Of a stretch of 64,000 nt of DNA, positions 9,419-19,132 are shown in pieces; position 1 is the stretch's first letter, and each line of letters starts with the position of its first letter. Source of the stretch: Hoylesella nanceiensis DSM 19126 = JCM 15639 (lineage in GTDB: Bacteria; Bacteroidota; Bacteroidia; Bacteroidales; Bacteroidaceae); assembly GCF_000379965.1 (NCBI RefSeq), contig NZ_KB904328.1:186001-250000 (forward strand), written 5' to 3'. The notes under the pieces are model-generated. The model ran no database searches and had not been told where the DNA came from. It worked only from the letters and a program-made list of their open reading frames with translations. The translations under genes were made by a program, and so were the position numbers.

Positions 9419-9983
9419 TTTTCTATCATTTTGTATCGAATTGCATCGAAAAGACGATTTGAAGAGCTTTTATTTTGGAAGAAAAAGAGACGACGAATGA
9501 TTTTTCATACCATTCTAATTAACGTTTAAACGAAACCGGGTTGAATTATAGTTTTCTTTGCATTTATATGGTTAATTTACGTTACTTGAAAACCAAAGCG
9601 TTTTATTTATTTTCCTTAAGAATCCCTTTTTATCAGTATTTTGAAAATAACTTTCCTCAAAAATCACCTTTTTTTCTTCAGGATTATTGACACATCAATT
9701 ACCAAGCACTCTGCATCTTTTATCTAAAATTGCACTAAAAACGCACAAAAACTGGTTTTAACTGTTGATTTTCAGTTGTTTTTGTTCAATGTTTTTTGCA
9801 TTTTATTAACCCCAAAACCATAGTACTCAACCATTTTAGGTTGTACCTTTGCAATGCAAATAAACGAAAGATTGAATAGTAAAACTGCTATTTAGGATAT
9901 TTATTTCTATCAGGATTATATTTAGTATTTATATATTATAGGATAAATTGAGGTCCTTTTTAAACGTAAAATTATATTTAGTG
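9419..9983. other. AT-rich gap upstream of the small peptide gene
   Basis: About 565 bp without a convincing gene. A plus-strand -7 box, TACCTTTG at 9844-9851, is probably the promoter for the peptide/fimbrillin genes and predicts a leader of about 125 nt. No good -33 box accompanies it. No repeat array is present. Confidence 0.45.
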
Positions 9984-10163
9984 ATGAAAAAAAATTATGT
10001 TTCGCCTTTCACAAAGGCACACACATTAACTGAACCACTTACCCTTTTAGCGGCAAGTTCGTGCGGAAATGTTAACACAAATCCATCAGTTAATCCTAAT
10101 AAAGAAGAAGATGAAGATCTTGATTTCATGAATTCTGGATCTCCAACAATGACTATTACTTAA
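9984..10163 (+). CDS. Small acidic-tailed peptide ahead of a fimbrillin gene
   Basis: 59 residues from ATG 9984; an in-frame ATG 36 bases upstream would add 12 residues with no family-like sequence. It opens MKKNYVSPFTKAHTLTEP, has a short hydrophobic motif LTLLAASS at about residues 20-27, then a variable N/P/E/D-rich tail with EEDEDLD. The same plan (MNKKAFYVAPT..., LLAATG, acidic tail) occurs in the minus-strand peptide at 43229-43375, which also precedes a fimbrillin-like lipoprotein. Function unknown. The start MKKxYxxP and the LLA(A/G)S motif recur in small Bacteroidales hypothetical proteins as I recall them. Confidence 0.65.
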   Translation: MKKNYVSPFTKAHTLTEPLTLLAASSCGNVNTNPSVNPNKEEDEDLDFMNSGSPTMTIT

Positions 10164-10170
10164 ATCTTTG

Positions 10171-10198
10171 AATGCTTTTAGGGCGCAATGCCTCGAAA
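10171..10198. repeat. Isolated 1-1.5 unit of the 22-bp repeat
   Basis: AATGCTTTTAGGGCGCAATGC resembles the right half of one unit and the left half of the next in array C (AATGCTTTTAGGGTGCAAT). It lies between the small peptide gene and the fimbrillin gene. Confidence 0.5.
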
Positions 10199-10313
10199 GT
10201 TATAAAAAGATAGATATCTCATTACATTCGCCTTGTACCCCTTTTCTTTTATTATATAATAGGTACACGAGCGCAAAGAACTAACAAAACAGAATTAAAC
10301 CCACAAAAAAGAA

Positions 10314-12857
10314 ATGAAAAGAAATATTCTAACTAAAGGAATTCTTTCTCTTATTGCACTTGGTGCGCTATGCTTTACAACTGCATGTAGCGACATAGAC
10401 AACGTTAAAGAAGACGGTAATACTTCTAAAGGATTGCGTTTTACCGTTACAGATATTCAGGTTTCGAAAGAAGCTTCACTACCTCAAAGATCTGAAAAGT
10501 CGGTATATGAAACCCAAAGAATCGCATTTCAAAATGCTAACGGCTTAGATGTTTGTATCAAAGAAACTACTGTTGAAGGTGTAAACGCTGTTCAACAACA
10601 AGACAATGGTACTCGTGCTGAATTGAAAACTTCGATAGATAAAGACTTTAGTGTATTCGCTTCGAAAGACGGAGGCAATGCTGCTGACTTCATGTTCAAC
10701 GCTAAAGCAAGAAAAAATGGATCGCTTTATCAAGCCATTCACTGGACTCCTAGAAAGGCAGGAAAGCTCCAATTCCATGCAGTTTATCCACTTTTAGATG
10801 CTTCTAACCCACTACAAGTACTCCAACCAACAACAAACGACGGTACAGCTCCACGCATTGAGTTCACCGTAAACAGCGATATTAAGAAGCAAACCGACTT
10901 GATGTTGGCTACAACAAAGGTGCTTACATTTAGCGAAACACAAGCTCAAAACGTAGACTTAAGCTTCAATCACGCTACAACTGCTATTCGTTTCAAAGTG
11001 GGAAACAAGCTTGGTTATAGCTTAAAGATCACTAAGATCGAAATAAATAACGTGTATGGCAAGGCTGATCTCGACATAAAGACTGGCACTTGGAGCAATC
11101 ATCGCAACAAAACAAGCTTCACTTTTACCCCAACCACACCTATTTCAACAGCTTTAAACATTGGTGCTATCATCACAGGAGGTGAAAATACATTCCTAAT
11201 GATACCTCAAACACTTCCTGCAGACGCTAATATTAAGATCTATATCGAAGGTAGAGATCCTCTAACAGCTGCTATTGGAGGTAAGGTTTGGACTTCTTCT
11301 ACAACCAAAACTTATGGTATCACTAATGATGATGTGCGTGATTGGGACTACACTTTCGAAGTATCTGTAGACCATGATGCAATCGCTTACAATGCAGGAG
11401 GAAACAGTTTCAAGATCAAAAGCTTCCGTCATTTGAAGGGATATAGCGGTACTGACCGTGATCTTCCAGTGAAATGGCAATACCTTGGCTATAGTATTAA
11501 TGGCGGATTAAGCTGGAATGAGGGTACAGACAACTTCATTACAGCTGTTACAGAGAATGGTGTTGGTGCCGTAACAGACCAACCTGGCGTTGTAACTATC
11601 AACAATCCACTTATTGATATGAGAGCTAAGAGAATCGAACAGATGCGTCAAGCAACCCAACCTACAGGCGTTAAAGACCTTTCTCTCGATGAAAATGGAA
11701 GACAATCAACAGCTAACTGTTATGTCATTACAGCTCCTGGAACATATAGTTTCCCTCTTGTTTATGGCAATGCAATAAAGAATGGCGTTAAAAATGAGAG
11801 CGCTTACAAGGTGACTAACTTACTAAATGGATTTACTTTAACCAACTTCCAAGATTCAAAAGGTAACATATCACAACCTAAGATCAATGGAGTTAAGAAG
11901 GTAGAGATGGTTGAATTGAATGAAACAGGACTTATTACTGATCTTCAAGGAAGCACTTCTACAGGCGAAGTTACATTCAAAGTGCCTCAAGCAAACCTTA
12001 AAGAAGGTAACGTTTTAATACGTGCATTGGATAATAACGACAAGGTTTTATGGAGCTGGCACCTATGGTTTACATCAGAAGATGTAATCAATACATCAAC
12101 AAGTTACTTCGCTTTAGAACCATTAGGCTACAGACATACCAAGTGGGAAAAGACAAGTTACGACCAAACTCGTACCATTACACTTAAGTTTAAGAACGAA
12201 GTTGGAACCATCATCACTAAGTCTTTCACCATTTCAGCATTCGAAGACCGTCAAGGAACAGCTCCTTATTATCAACATGGACGTAAAGATCCATTCGTAC
12301 TTGGCAAGATTACATACCAACCAAATGCTTATTACCAAGGAATGACATTGAAAGAGGCTGTGGGTGCACCACTATTGATGGCTAATGCAAGACGTTTTGA
12401 GAACTCAATGCCTAAAGGTAACTGGGATTGGTGTAAAGATACCGATAAAGATAGAACTTATTTGAATCTTTGGTCGACCAATAATACAACCGATGGATTC
12501 ATTGATGGCAATGTAGTTAAGACTGTTTACGACCCATGTCCTGCTGGTTTCCACATGCCAAAGGCGCAAGAGTTCACGAAAGTTAACAATGGAAACAACC
12601 ACAAAAAGGTGTTTGCTCCTAACTTACAGATATTACATACAGACCTTCAAAAGCTGCAAGATAGAAAGAATGGTAAGGGTCTTTATTGGACAGCAGAACG
12701 CTACTTGCGTAAACAATCATCAGTTCAGCCAGAAGACTTGGCATACTTCGGATGTATGGTATTGGCTACCGACAACACATTTGAATATCACAACGCTGGT
12801 ATTCCATTGTTTATGAACATGCAATTTGGTTTGCCTATCCTTCCAATTAAGGACTAA
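10314..12857 (+). CDS. Fimbrillin-like lipoprotein with a C-terminal FISUMP-type domain
   Basis: 847 residues. The signal peptide ends in the lipobox FTTACSD, so the protein is lipid-anchored at the outer membrane. The region after it (about 30-370) resembles Mfa/FimA-type fimbrillin beta domains (strand-rich, HATTAIRFKVGNKLGY and TFLMIPQTLPADANIKIYIEG). The C-terminal third has the FISUMP signature VYDPCPAGFHMPKAQEF, followed by aromatic- and glycine-rich sequence typical of surface lectin-like modules. Likely a surface adhesin or minor fimbrial component. No chaperone, usher-like or anchor gene is adjacent. A terminator at 12921-12955 ends the unit. Confidence 0.75.
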   Translation: MKRNILTKGILSLIALGALCFTTACSDIDNVKEDGNTSKGLRFTVTDIQVSKEASLPQRSEKSVYETQRIAFQNANGLDVCIKETTVEGVNAVQQQDNGTRAELKTSIDKDFSVFASKDGGNAADFMFNAKARKNGSLYQAIHWTPRKAGKLQFHAVYPLLDASNPLQVLQPTTNDGTAPRIEFTVNSDIKKQTDLMLATTKVLTFSETQAQNVDLSFNHATTAIRFKVGNKLGYSLKITKIEINNVYGKADLDIKTGTWSNHRNKTSFTFTPTTPISTALNIGAIITGGENTFLMIPQTLPADANIKIYIEGRDPLTAAIGGKVWTSSTTKTYGITNDDVRDWDYTFEVSVDHDAIAYNAGGNSFKIKSFRHLKGYSGTDRDLPVKWQYLGYSINGGLSWNEGTDNFITAVTENGVGAVTDQPGVVTINNPLIDMRAKRIEQMRQATQPTGVKDLSLDENGRQSTANCYVITAPGTYSFPLVYGNAIKNGVKNESAYKVTNLLNGFTLTNFQDSKGNISQPKINGVKKVEMVELNETGLITDLQGSTSTGEVTFKVPQANLKEGNVLIRALDNNDKVLWSWHLWFTSEDVINTSTSYFALEPLGYRHTKWEKTSYDQTRTITLKFKNEVGTIITKSFTISAFEDRQGTAPYYQHGRKDPFVLGKITYQPNAYYQGMTLKEAVGAPLLMANARRFENSMPKGNWDWCKDTDKDRTYLNLWSTNNTTDGFIDGNVVKTVYDPCPAGFHMPKAQEFTKVNNGNNHKKVFAPNLQILHTDLQKLQDRKNGKGLYWTAERYLRKQSSVQPEDLAYFGCMVLATDNTFEYHNAGIPLFMNMQFGLPILPIKD

Positions 12858-12920
12858 ATAGATTCAAATTCATCGTAAAAAACGAATTTAAGAAGTTTCA
12901 CTTCAAATAAATCTCTAAGA

Positions 12921-12955
12921 AAACGGCTGCATCTTGTTATGGGGTGCGGTCGTTT
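12921..12955 (+). terminator. Terminator of the fimbrillin-like gene
   Basis: AAACGGCTGCATC pairs with GGGGTGCGGTCGTTT over about 13 bp (some G-U pairs), followed by AATTTTAT. Confidence 0.75.
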
Positions 12956-13019
12956 AATTTTATCTATCACAACTCATCATCAATGCACCTCTATATCAAC
13001 ACCTTATCACTCGTCTCGC

Positions 13020-13107
13020 AAAAGCATAGCTATTGCAGTGCAAAATGAGTGCTTTTACCATTCAAAAGCAATGCAATTACAACCTAAAAGCAATGCTTTT
13101 AGCTGGC
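13020..13107. repeat. 22-bp repeat array D, 4 units
   Basis: Units start at 13020, 13042, 13064 and 13086; the last is a near-perfect palindrome (AAAAGCAATGCTTTTA). The array lies after the fimbrillin terminator and before the small lipoprotein gene. The 50 bp before it is G-poor. Confidence 0.9.
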
Positions 13108-13241
13108 AATAAAAGAACATCTGTCAAGATGTAAAGGAGAGAAAAGGGAAAAAGCACGCTTAGAATAGACAATAAAAAGACGTTTTTTGCGTTGCTTCAA
13201 CATCATAAGGACAACAGAATAATCATTTAAAACAAAGAAAT

Positions 13242-13709
13242 ATGAACAAAATGTACCAATCAATTAAATACCTCTTATTTTCGTTTTGCGCTATTTTCGC
13301 ATTCGCATTAACGCTTATTTCTTGCGGAAGCAACGACGATTTAAAGGGCTTTTCAAAAGATGATGATACTGTAATAGTAGGTTCTAATGGTAATCATTTC
13401 ACCATTCAGTTGGGCAAGAACAGAGCAGATAAAGACTATTATTATTTCGAAATTCCTAAAACAAGTAATGGAACTGAGATTGATCTCACTGTTGCTGGCG
13501 ACTGGAAGGTGGAACATAGCAACAAAATTGCAGATCACGGAACAGGAACTGTGTTTGAAAAAGGAAGTAAACTCTACGTTCAACTCACCAACAAGAACAA
13601 CATTAAGATCGAATACAATCTGATATATAATAATGGTGGCACCACTCTTTCTGGAGAATACAAAGGTAAAACCACAACAAGTAGCTCTTTCAATTTCTCG
13701 TTCCAATAA
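13242..13709 (+). CDS. Small lipoprotein, function unknown
   Basis: 155 residues. A signal peptide of about 28 residues ends in the lipobox LTLISCGS, so it is probably lipid-anchored. The mature part is hydrophilic and strand-rich (HFTIQLGKNRADKDYYYFEI, DLTVAGDWKVEHS) with a T/S-rich end. I recognise no family. A strong terminator follows. It is downstream of the fimbrillin-like lipoprotein but separated by that gene's terminator and a repeat array, so it is probably transcribed separately. Confidence 0.7.
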   Translation: MNKMYQSIKYLLFSFCAIFAFALTLISCGSNDDLKGFSKDDDTVIVGSNGNHFTIQLGKNRADKDYYYFEIPKTSNGTEIDLTVAGDWKVEHSNKIADHGTGTVFEKGSKLYVQLTNKNNIKIEYNLIYNNGGTTLSGEYKGKTTTSSSFNFSFQ

Positions 13710-13797
13710 CTCTTTACACTCAACAAGAAAGAATTCAAACTGAAAAGAAGGGAGAGATACATTCTATAAGAAAACAACTTAGGTAGATAGAATATAA

Positions 13798-13832
13798 AAA
13801 CGAGCAGACAACATTGAGTTGTTTGCTCGTTT
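13798..13832. terminator. Bidirectional terminator between the lipoprotein and rseP
   Basis: AAACGAGCAGACAAC, loop ATTGA, GTTGTTTGCTCGTTT: a 15-bp stem with an A-run on one side and TTCTTTTTAT on the other. It serves the plus-strand lipoprotein gene and could also end the rseP operon. Confidence 0.85.
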
Positions 13833-13922
13833 CTTTTTATGTATTGCTGTTGCAAATTCTTGGTATATCAACGGCAACCTGCTCAGATTTTCTACCGAAT
13901 AGTCACCGCTTTAAGAGCTGAT

Positions 13923-15299
13923 TTACATATATCCCAACCAGCGAAGAATGTCGTTCATATTGGCAACAATCATCAATAAGAGAAGAAGTCCTATGCCAAT
14001 ATACTCTGCTATGATAAGGAATTTCTCCCCAGGTTTGCGTCCTGTGATCATTTCATATAGCAAAAAGAGAACGTGTCCACCATCTAATGCAGGAATAGGA
14101 AGTATGTTCATGAATGCAAGAATGATGCTTAAGAAAGCTGTCATGCTCCAAAACATATACCAATTCCATTCTGCAGGGAACATAGATGCAATAGAACCGA
14201 AGCCTCCAATGCTCTTTGCTCCTTCGCCAGAGAATAGGTATTTCATATCACCTACATAGCCCGAAAGCACCTTCATGCCGTGTTTTACACCTGCAGGGAA
14301 GCTCTCTAAGAAGCCATAAGAAATGTGAGTTACTTTATAAGTTTGCATAATTGAACCTGCAAAGATACCCACTTTGGCGTCTTTTGTGAGGGTGATGGGC
14401 ACTTGTTGCACTGCGGTGTCACCTTGATGAACAAACGAAATGGTTGCTTTTAGAGCCTTTGCGCTATCTGAAGGATTCTTGGTTGATGCCAATACGTCGG
14501 CAATTCTGCCTGTAGCCTCAACGAAATCGTTATACGAAGCAATTGGAGTGTCGTTGAACTTCACAATCTTATCGCCTGCTTTAATTCCCGCTTTAGCTGC
14601 TGGTGAGTCTGACATTACGCTGTCAACTGTATTGGGAATAAACACATCTACAAAGCGAGGTGTAGACTTAATCATATCTAATAGGTCTAAATTGCCTGGC
14701 ATTGTCAAGCTAACCTTTTGACCATTACGAAGCACATCTACTCGTTTTGCTGTTGCAAGAGCACGATAAGTGTCGGCATCAAGGCTCTTAAAGGCTCCTA
14801 ATTCGGTTCCTACCAAGATGTCACCATCGTGAAAACCTAAGGCTTTTGCTTCGCTATTGAACTTCATTCCATGAGTCATATCGCTTGTTTTCACAAACTT
14901 ATCGCCCCATGTAAACATAATCATTGAATAAATGAACAATGCAAGTAGGAAGTTAACCATCACTCCTCCAAGCATAATAAGAAGGCGTTGCCAAGCGGGT
15001 TTACTTCTAAACTCCCAAGGTTCGGCAGGCTTTTGCAACTGTTCGGTATCCATACTCTCATCCACCATACCTGCTATTTTGCAGTAACCACCAAGTGGCA
15101 ACCAACCTACTCCATAGCGGGTGTCGCTGTTTTTGGGTTTAAACTCGAACAAATGGAACCAAGGATCGAAGAAAAGATAGAACTTTTCGACCTTAACACC
15201 AAACAAACGAGCAAAGAAGAAGTGACCTCCTTCGTGCAATAACACCAGCAATGAGATGGCGAACATAAACTGTAAAAGTCGTATAAGGAATATTTCCAT
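13923..15299 (-). CDS. rseP: Site-2 protease family metalloprotease RseP
   Basis: 458 residues, an inner-membrane zinc protease that cleaves transmembrane segments, usually of anti-sigma factors. The active-site HEGGH is at residues 22-26 in the first membrane helix, and the second metal-site motif NILPIPALDGGHVLF is near the C-terminus. A PDZ region lies between them (SPAAKAGIKAGDKIVKFND). It is the last gene of the run tsaB-DUF4290-murA-rimM-dxr-rseP, after a 140-bp gap from dxr. Both zinc motifs are intact. Confidence 0.95.
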   Translation of the reverse strand: MEIFLIRLLQFMFAISLLVLLHEGGHFFFARLFGVKVEKFYLFFDPWFHLFEFKPKNSDTRYGVGWLPLGGYCKIAGMVDESMDTEQLQKPAEPWEFRSKPAWQRLLIMLGGVMVNFLLALFIYSMIMFTWGDKFVKTSDMTHGMKFNSEAKALGFHDGDILVGTELGAFKSLDADTYRALATAKRVDVLRNGQKVSLTMPGNLDLLDMIKSTPRFVDVFIPNTVDSVMSDSPAAKAGIKAGDKIVKFNDTPIASYNDFVEATGRIADVLASTKNPSDSAKALKATISFVHQGDTAVQQVPITLTKDAKVGIFAGSIMQTYKVTHISYGFLESFPAGVKHGMKVLSGYVGDMKYLFSGEGAKSIGGFGSIASMFPAEWNWYMFWSMTAFLSIILAFMNILPIPALDGGHVLFLLYEMITGRKPGEKFLIIAEYIGIGLLLLLMIVANMNDILRWLGYM

Positions 15300-15425
15300 G
15301 TCTTATTGATTTATCGTTAATATTTTAATTGTTATTGAGTTGCGTTGCACCTGCATGGCGGCTGTCGGCGTGACAAACCGTTATTACCAGGAAAACAACG
15401 TGAATTTCTACTACAAAATTTATGC

Positions 15426-15468
15426 CTAAGCAATGCTTTTTACAATGAAAGCAATTCTATTGCCTTTC
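15426..15468. repeat. 22-bp repeat, about 2 units overlapping the end of dxr
   Basis: CTAAGCAATGCTTTTTACAATG followed by GAAAGCAATTCTATTGCC, spacing 21 bp. The second unit is translated as the C-terminal residues AIELLSL of Dxr. Confidence 0.6.
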
Positions 15469-16594
15469 TTCTTGCCTCTAAATCGGTTTGAATATAGGTT
15501 TCATAAGAAGGATTGGCGTCGAACGAAACGATGTTCATTGTCTTCTCAATCACCTCTGCAATCTGCAAGAAAGAGCAGGCATCGTTTCTAAATGCCTCGT
15601 TCACTATTTCGTTAGCAGCATTTAAGATGCAAGGCATATTTCCTCCTTTGCGAGACGCTTCGTATGCCATTGCAAGGCAACGGAACTTCTCTTGGTCGGC
15701 AGGAAAGAACTCTAAGCAGTGATTAAACAAGTTCAATTCTTCGCCTTTCAATGTAATTCGGTCGGGATAAGTAAAGGCATATTGGATTGGAAGGCACATA
15801 TCGGGCACTCCGAGCTGCGCTTTTACCGAGCCATCAACGAACTGTACGGCACTATGAACAATAGATTGTGGGTGCACTAACACTTCTATTTGGTCTACAT
15901 CTACCCCAAATAGCCACTTCGCCTCTATCACTTCGAAGCCTTTATTCATCATAGTAGCCGAGTCGATGGTGATCTTTGCACCCATATTCCATGTTGGATG
16001 TTTCAAAGCATCGGTCTTTGTTACATGCAAAAGCTCGTCGGCTGTTTTCAAACGGAATGGACCTCCGCTCGCTGTTAATAAGATCTTGCTGATAGGATTG
16101 TTGCCTTCGCCTACTAAACACTGAAAGATTGCAGAGTGTTCGCTATCTACTGGCAAGATAGGCACATTGTATTGAGCGGCTAATGCGCCAATAAGTTCGC
16201 CTGCAACAACAAGTGTTTCTTTGTTGGCAAGACATATCTTTTTGCGTGCTTCGATTGCTTTTATGGTTGGAGAAAGACCCGAAAAGCCCACCATTGCAGT
16301 GAGTACGAGGTCTATTGGCGCTGCTTGCACCACCTCATCTATGGCTTCTTTTCCTGCATAAACCTTTATTTCAGGGCAATCGTGCAATAGTTCTTTTAGC
16401 TCGTCATATCGCTCTTCGTTAGCAATAACAACGCTATCGGGGCGAAACTTGCGGGCTTGTTGCGCCAACTCTTCTACTCTATTGTTGGCAGTTAGGCAAT
16501 ATACCTCGAACAAGTCGGCATGTTCTTCTATCACTTTAAGCGCTTGTGTTCCGATAGAACCAGTGGAACCAAGTATGCATATTTGCTTTTTCAT
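15440..16594 (-). CDS. dxr: 1-deoxy-D-xylulose 5-phosphate reductoisomerase
   Basis: 384 residues. It converts DXP to MEP with NADPH, the committed step of the MEP isoprenoid pathway that ispD (8.7 kb) continues. The N-terminus has the Rossmann motif ICILGSTGSIGTQALKVI. Metal- and substrate-binding signatures are LPVDSEHSAIFQCL, LLTASGGPFR, HPTWNMGAKITIDSATMMNK and FEVIEAKWLF. Its start overlaps the rimM stop by one base. The last codons are built from a 22-bp repeat unit. Confidence 0.97.
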   Translation of the reverse strand: MKKQICILGSTGSIGTQALKVIEEHADLFEVYCLTANNRVEELAQQARKFRPDSVVIANEERYDELKELLHDCPEIKVYAGKEAIDEVVQAAPIDLVLTAMVGFSGLSPTIKAIEARKKICLANKETLVVAGELIGALAAQYNVPILPVDSEHSAIFQCLVGEGNNPISKILLTASGGPFRLKTADELLHVTKTDALKHPTWNMGAKITIDSATMMNKGFEVIEAKWLFGVDVDQIEVLVHPQSIVHSAVQFVDGSVKAQLGVPDMCLPIQYAFTYPDRITLKGEELNLFNHCLEFFPADQEKFRCLAMAYEASRKGGNMPCILNAANEIVNEAFRNDACSFLQIAEVIEKTMNIVSFDANPSYETYIQTDLEARRKAIELLSL

Positions 16595-17118
16595 TATTCT
16601 AAATCTAATATACCTTGTGGCAAGGTCACTTTTATTGTCTTCTTATCGGCATCTACTTCTTTTATAAACTCTTCGGAAGCAGGAATAAGAAGCTCGTTAT
16701 TTTGATGGTCTTCTACAACAAATAAGGTGTTAATGGTGGTTTCATCAACATCTACTATGGTGCCTATTACATTGCAAGACTGCGCATCAACCAACTGAAA
16801 TCCAATGATTTGAGCCCAAGAAAGCTCATCGGTTAACTCTTGAACTAATTCTCTTGGGAAGAAAACTTCGCATCCTGTGAGTTCTTTTGCACGCTCTTGT
16901 GAATCGATATTCTCGAACTTTATCAATGCTGTTTCATTGCTCTTAAATCGATATTCCTCCATAAAAAAGGGCACAAAGATGCCTTCTATCTTCAAAACAA
17001 GATAGTCGGCGTCTACTCTATCGAATGCATCATCAGTGAAAGACATCGACACTTCGCCTTTAACTCCATGCGGTTTGCCTATCACTCCTATTCTATATAC
17101 GCTCTCTTCTCTAATCAT
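16594..17118 (-). CDS. rimM: Ribosome maturation factor RimM
   Basis: 174 residues, with an N-terminal RimM barrel (VYRIGVIGKPHGVKGEVSMS) and a C-terminal PRC-barrel half (IIGFQLVDAQSCNVIGTIVD, LLIPASEEFIKEVD, LPQGILDLE). RimM binds ribosomal protein S19 and helps mature the 30S head. It sits between murA (16-bp gap) and dxr (1-bp overlap) and is probably co-transcribed. Confidence 0.95.
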   Translation of the reverse strand: MIREESVYRIGVIGKPHGVKGEVSMSFTDDAFDRVDADYLVLKIEGIFVPFFMEEYRFKSNETALIKFENIDSQERAKELTGCEVFFPRELVQELTDELSWAQIIGFQLVDAQSCNVIGTIVDVDETTINTLFVVEDHQNNELLIPASEEFIKEVDADKKTIKVTLPQGILDLE

Positions 17119-17134
17119 TTTATTCTTAAGGGGA

Positions 17135-18445
17135 TTATCCTTTCACTCTAGTTATTTTGGCTCCGAGGTCGTTAAGACGTCTTTCTATATCCTCATATCC
17201 ACGGTCTATCTGTGAAATATTAGATATTCTGCTTGTTCCTTCGGCACATAATGCGGCAATAAGAAGGGCAATTCCGGCTCTAATATCAGGGCTTGACATG
17301 TTTCCCGAGCGTAAGTTTCGCTTGCGATCGTGGCCTACTACAACTGCTCTATGAGGGTCGCAAAGAATAATTTGGGCTCCCATATCGATTAACTTGTCGA
17401 CGAAGAACAATCTACTTTCAAACATCTTTTGATGTATCAACACGCTACCTTGAGCCTGAGAAGCCACAACAAGGAGCACAGAAAGCAAGTCGGGAGTGAG
17501 TCCGGGCCATGGAGAATCACTCAAAGTCATGATTGTTCCATCGATAAAAGACTCGATTTCGTAATGCTCTTGCTTTGGAATATAAAGGTCATCTCCCTTT
17601 ATTTGTATCTTAATACCCATTCTTTTGAAGGTGTCGGGGATAATTCCAAGATTCTCAACAGACACGTTTTTGATGGTAATTCCATCGCCAATCATTGCAG
17701 CAAGACCGATAAACGACCCTACTTCAATCATATCTGGAAGTATAGTGTGCGTTGCTCCGTGCAAAGAAGGAACGCCTTGAATGGTTAAAAGGTTTGAAGC
17801 TATGCCGCTAATGCGTGCTCCCATGCTGTTTAAAAGCTTACATAATTGTTGAATATAAGGCTCACACGCTGCGTTATAGATTGTTGTTACACCCTCTGCA
17901 AGCACTGCTGCCATGATAATATTTGCGGTTCCAGTTATCGAAGCCTCATCAAGTAGCATATAATTGCCACGCAAGTGCTTTGCATTAATGGAATAAACGT
18001 TACGAGAAGGATCGTGAACGAAGTCTGCTCCCAATTGTTTAAAGCCCAAGAAGTGGGTATCTAAACGGCGTCTTCCAATCTTATCGCCACCTGGTTTGGT
18101 GATAACTGCCTTATGAAAGCGACCCAATAGCGGTCCAATCATCAGCACACTACCTCTTAAAGCGGCACATTTCTTTACAAACTCATCACTTTCTAAATAG
18201 TCTAAGTTGATGTTGTCGGCTTTAAAAGAATAGGTATTGCGACTCAACTGCTTAACCGTTACACCAACATCTTTAAGCAATTGAATTAAATTATTTACGT
18301 CTAAGATGTCTGGAATATTCTTTATTACAACCTCTTCTGTAGTGAGTAGAGCTGCACAAATAACCTCCAAAGCCTCGTTTTTGGCTCCTTGTGGGTGAAT
18401 AACTCCTTTTAATGGGTGTCCTCCTTCAATTAAAAATGCTTCCAT
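17135..18445 (-). CDS. murA: UDP-N-acetylglucosamine 1-carboxyvinyltransferase
   Basis: 436 residues. It transfers enolpyruvate from PEP to UDP-GlcNAc, the first committed step of peptidoglycan synthesis. Signatures include HPQGAKNEALEVI and ALRGSVLMIGPLLGRF. The active-site loop reads TKPGGDKIGRRRLDTH, so residue 121 is Asp where E. coli has the catalytic Cys115. In other bacteria the Cys-to-Asp form is active and insensitive to fosfomycin, so natural fosfomycin tolerance is predicted. Only one base separates it from the upstream DUF4290 gene. Confidence 0.96.
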   Translation of the reverse strand: MEAFLIEGGHPLKGVIHPQGAKNEALEVICAALLTTEEVVIKNIPDILDVNNLIQLLKDVGVTVKQLSRNTYSFKADNINLDYLESDEFVKKCAALRGSVLMIGPLLGRFHKAVITKPGGDKIGRRRLDTHFLGFKQLGADFVHDPSRNVYSINAKHLRGNYMLLDEASITGTANIIMAAVLAEGVTTIYNAACEPYIQQLCKLLNSMGARISGIASNLLTIQGVPSLHGATHTILPDMIEVGSFIGLAAMIGDGITIKNVSVENLGIIPDTFKRMGIKIQIKGDDLYIPKQEHYEIESFIDGTIMTLSDSPWPGLTPDLLSVLLVVASQAQGSVLIHQKMFESRLFFVDKLIDMGAQIILCDPHRAVVVGHDRKRNLRSGNMSSPDIRAGIALLIAALCAEGTSRISNISQIDRGYEDIERRLNDLGAKITRVKG

Positions 18446-18446
18446 A

Positions 18447-19043
18447 CTATCTTTTCTTACGTTTCTTTTCGTTAACTACTTTGGCAGAATTCTTTTTCAA
18501 TGGCATTGCATTTACATCGAGTTGCACTTGTCCATCGGTAAAATGTGCCATGTCAGAAGCTATTCTTTCGTCGTCAAGAGAGCCGTGTCCATATTGCTCT
18601 AAGCAGCTTTTCATATGGTTTGCAGTGATTCTTATCAGCTCATCTCGTTCAGAAGAAGGCTCCATATCCTTTATTTTATTGAGCGTATCGAATACCATTT
18701 TGCCGTAATGACGAACGGGTATGCGATTGTGAGGATAAGCTATTGGTTCTGGCTTTCCTGCTAATTCACGTGCAGTTGATAAGTCAACAGGATAATCAAT
18801 ATCAAGTTTAAAGTTGCTAATAATAGCTAAATGGTCCCAAAGCTTTTGTTTTTTGCTTTCGGGATCGGTTGTATTTGGAGTCATTCGAGCCATTATTCGC
18901 ACAATTGTCTCAGCGCATCTTTGACGCTCATTCTTATCTGTTAGGTTCACAGCATAATGCACCATCTCTTGAATTTCACGTCCATACTCCGACAAAATGA
19001 GCTTTTCTCGTTGTGTATTATAATCTAATCCTGCTATATTCAT
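18447..19043 (-). CDS. DUF4290 domain protein
   Basis: 198 residues, cytosolic, no signal peptide. The sequence (MNIAGLDYNTQREKLILSEY, then REIQEMVHYAVNLTDKNERQ) fits the DUF4290 family, which is confined to Bacteroidetes and often lies beside murA and rimM. The C-terminus is lysine/arginine-rich (KKNSAKVVNEKKRKKR). Function unknown; the tight linkage to murA (1 base) suggests an envelope or translation housekeeping role, which is inference. Confidence 0.88.
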   Translation of the reverse strand: MNIAGLDYNTQREKLILSEYGREIQEMVHYAVNLTDKNERQRCAETIVRIMARMTPNTTDPESKKQKLWDHLAIISNFKLDIDYPVDLSTARELAGKPEPIAYPHNRIPVRHYGKMVFDTLNKIKDMEPSSERDELIRITANHMKSCLEQYGHGSLDDERIASDMAHFTDGQVQLDVNAMPLKKNSAKVVNEKKRKKR

Positions 19044-19132
19044 TTGTTTTTCTTATCCTCGTTATATAACTTTTCAATTCGGGGTTGTAACTACTTGCAA
19101 GGCTGTTGTTTTGCCATTGCTTTTCATTATCA

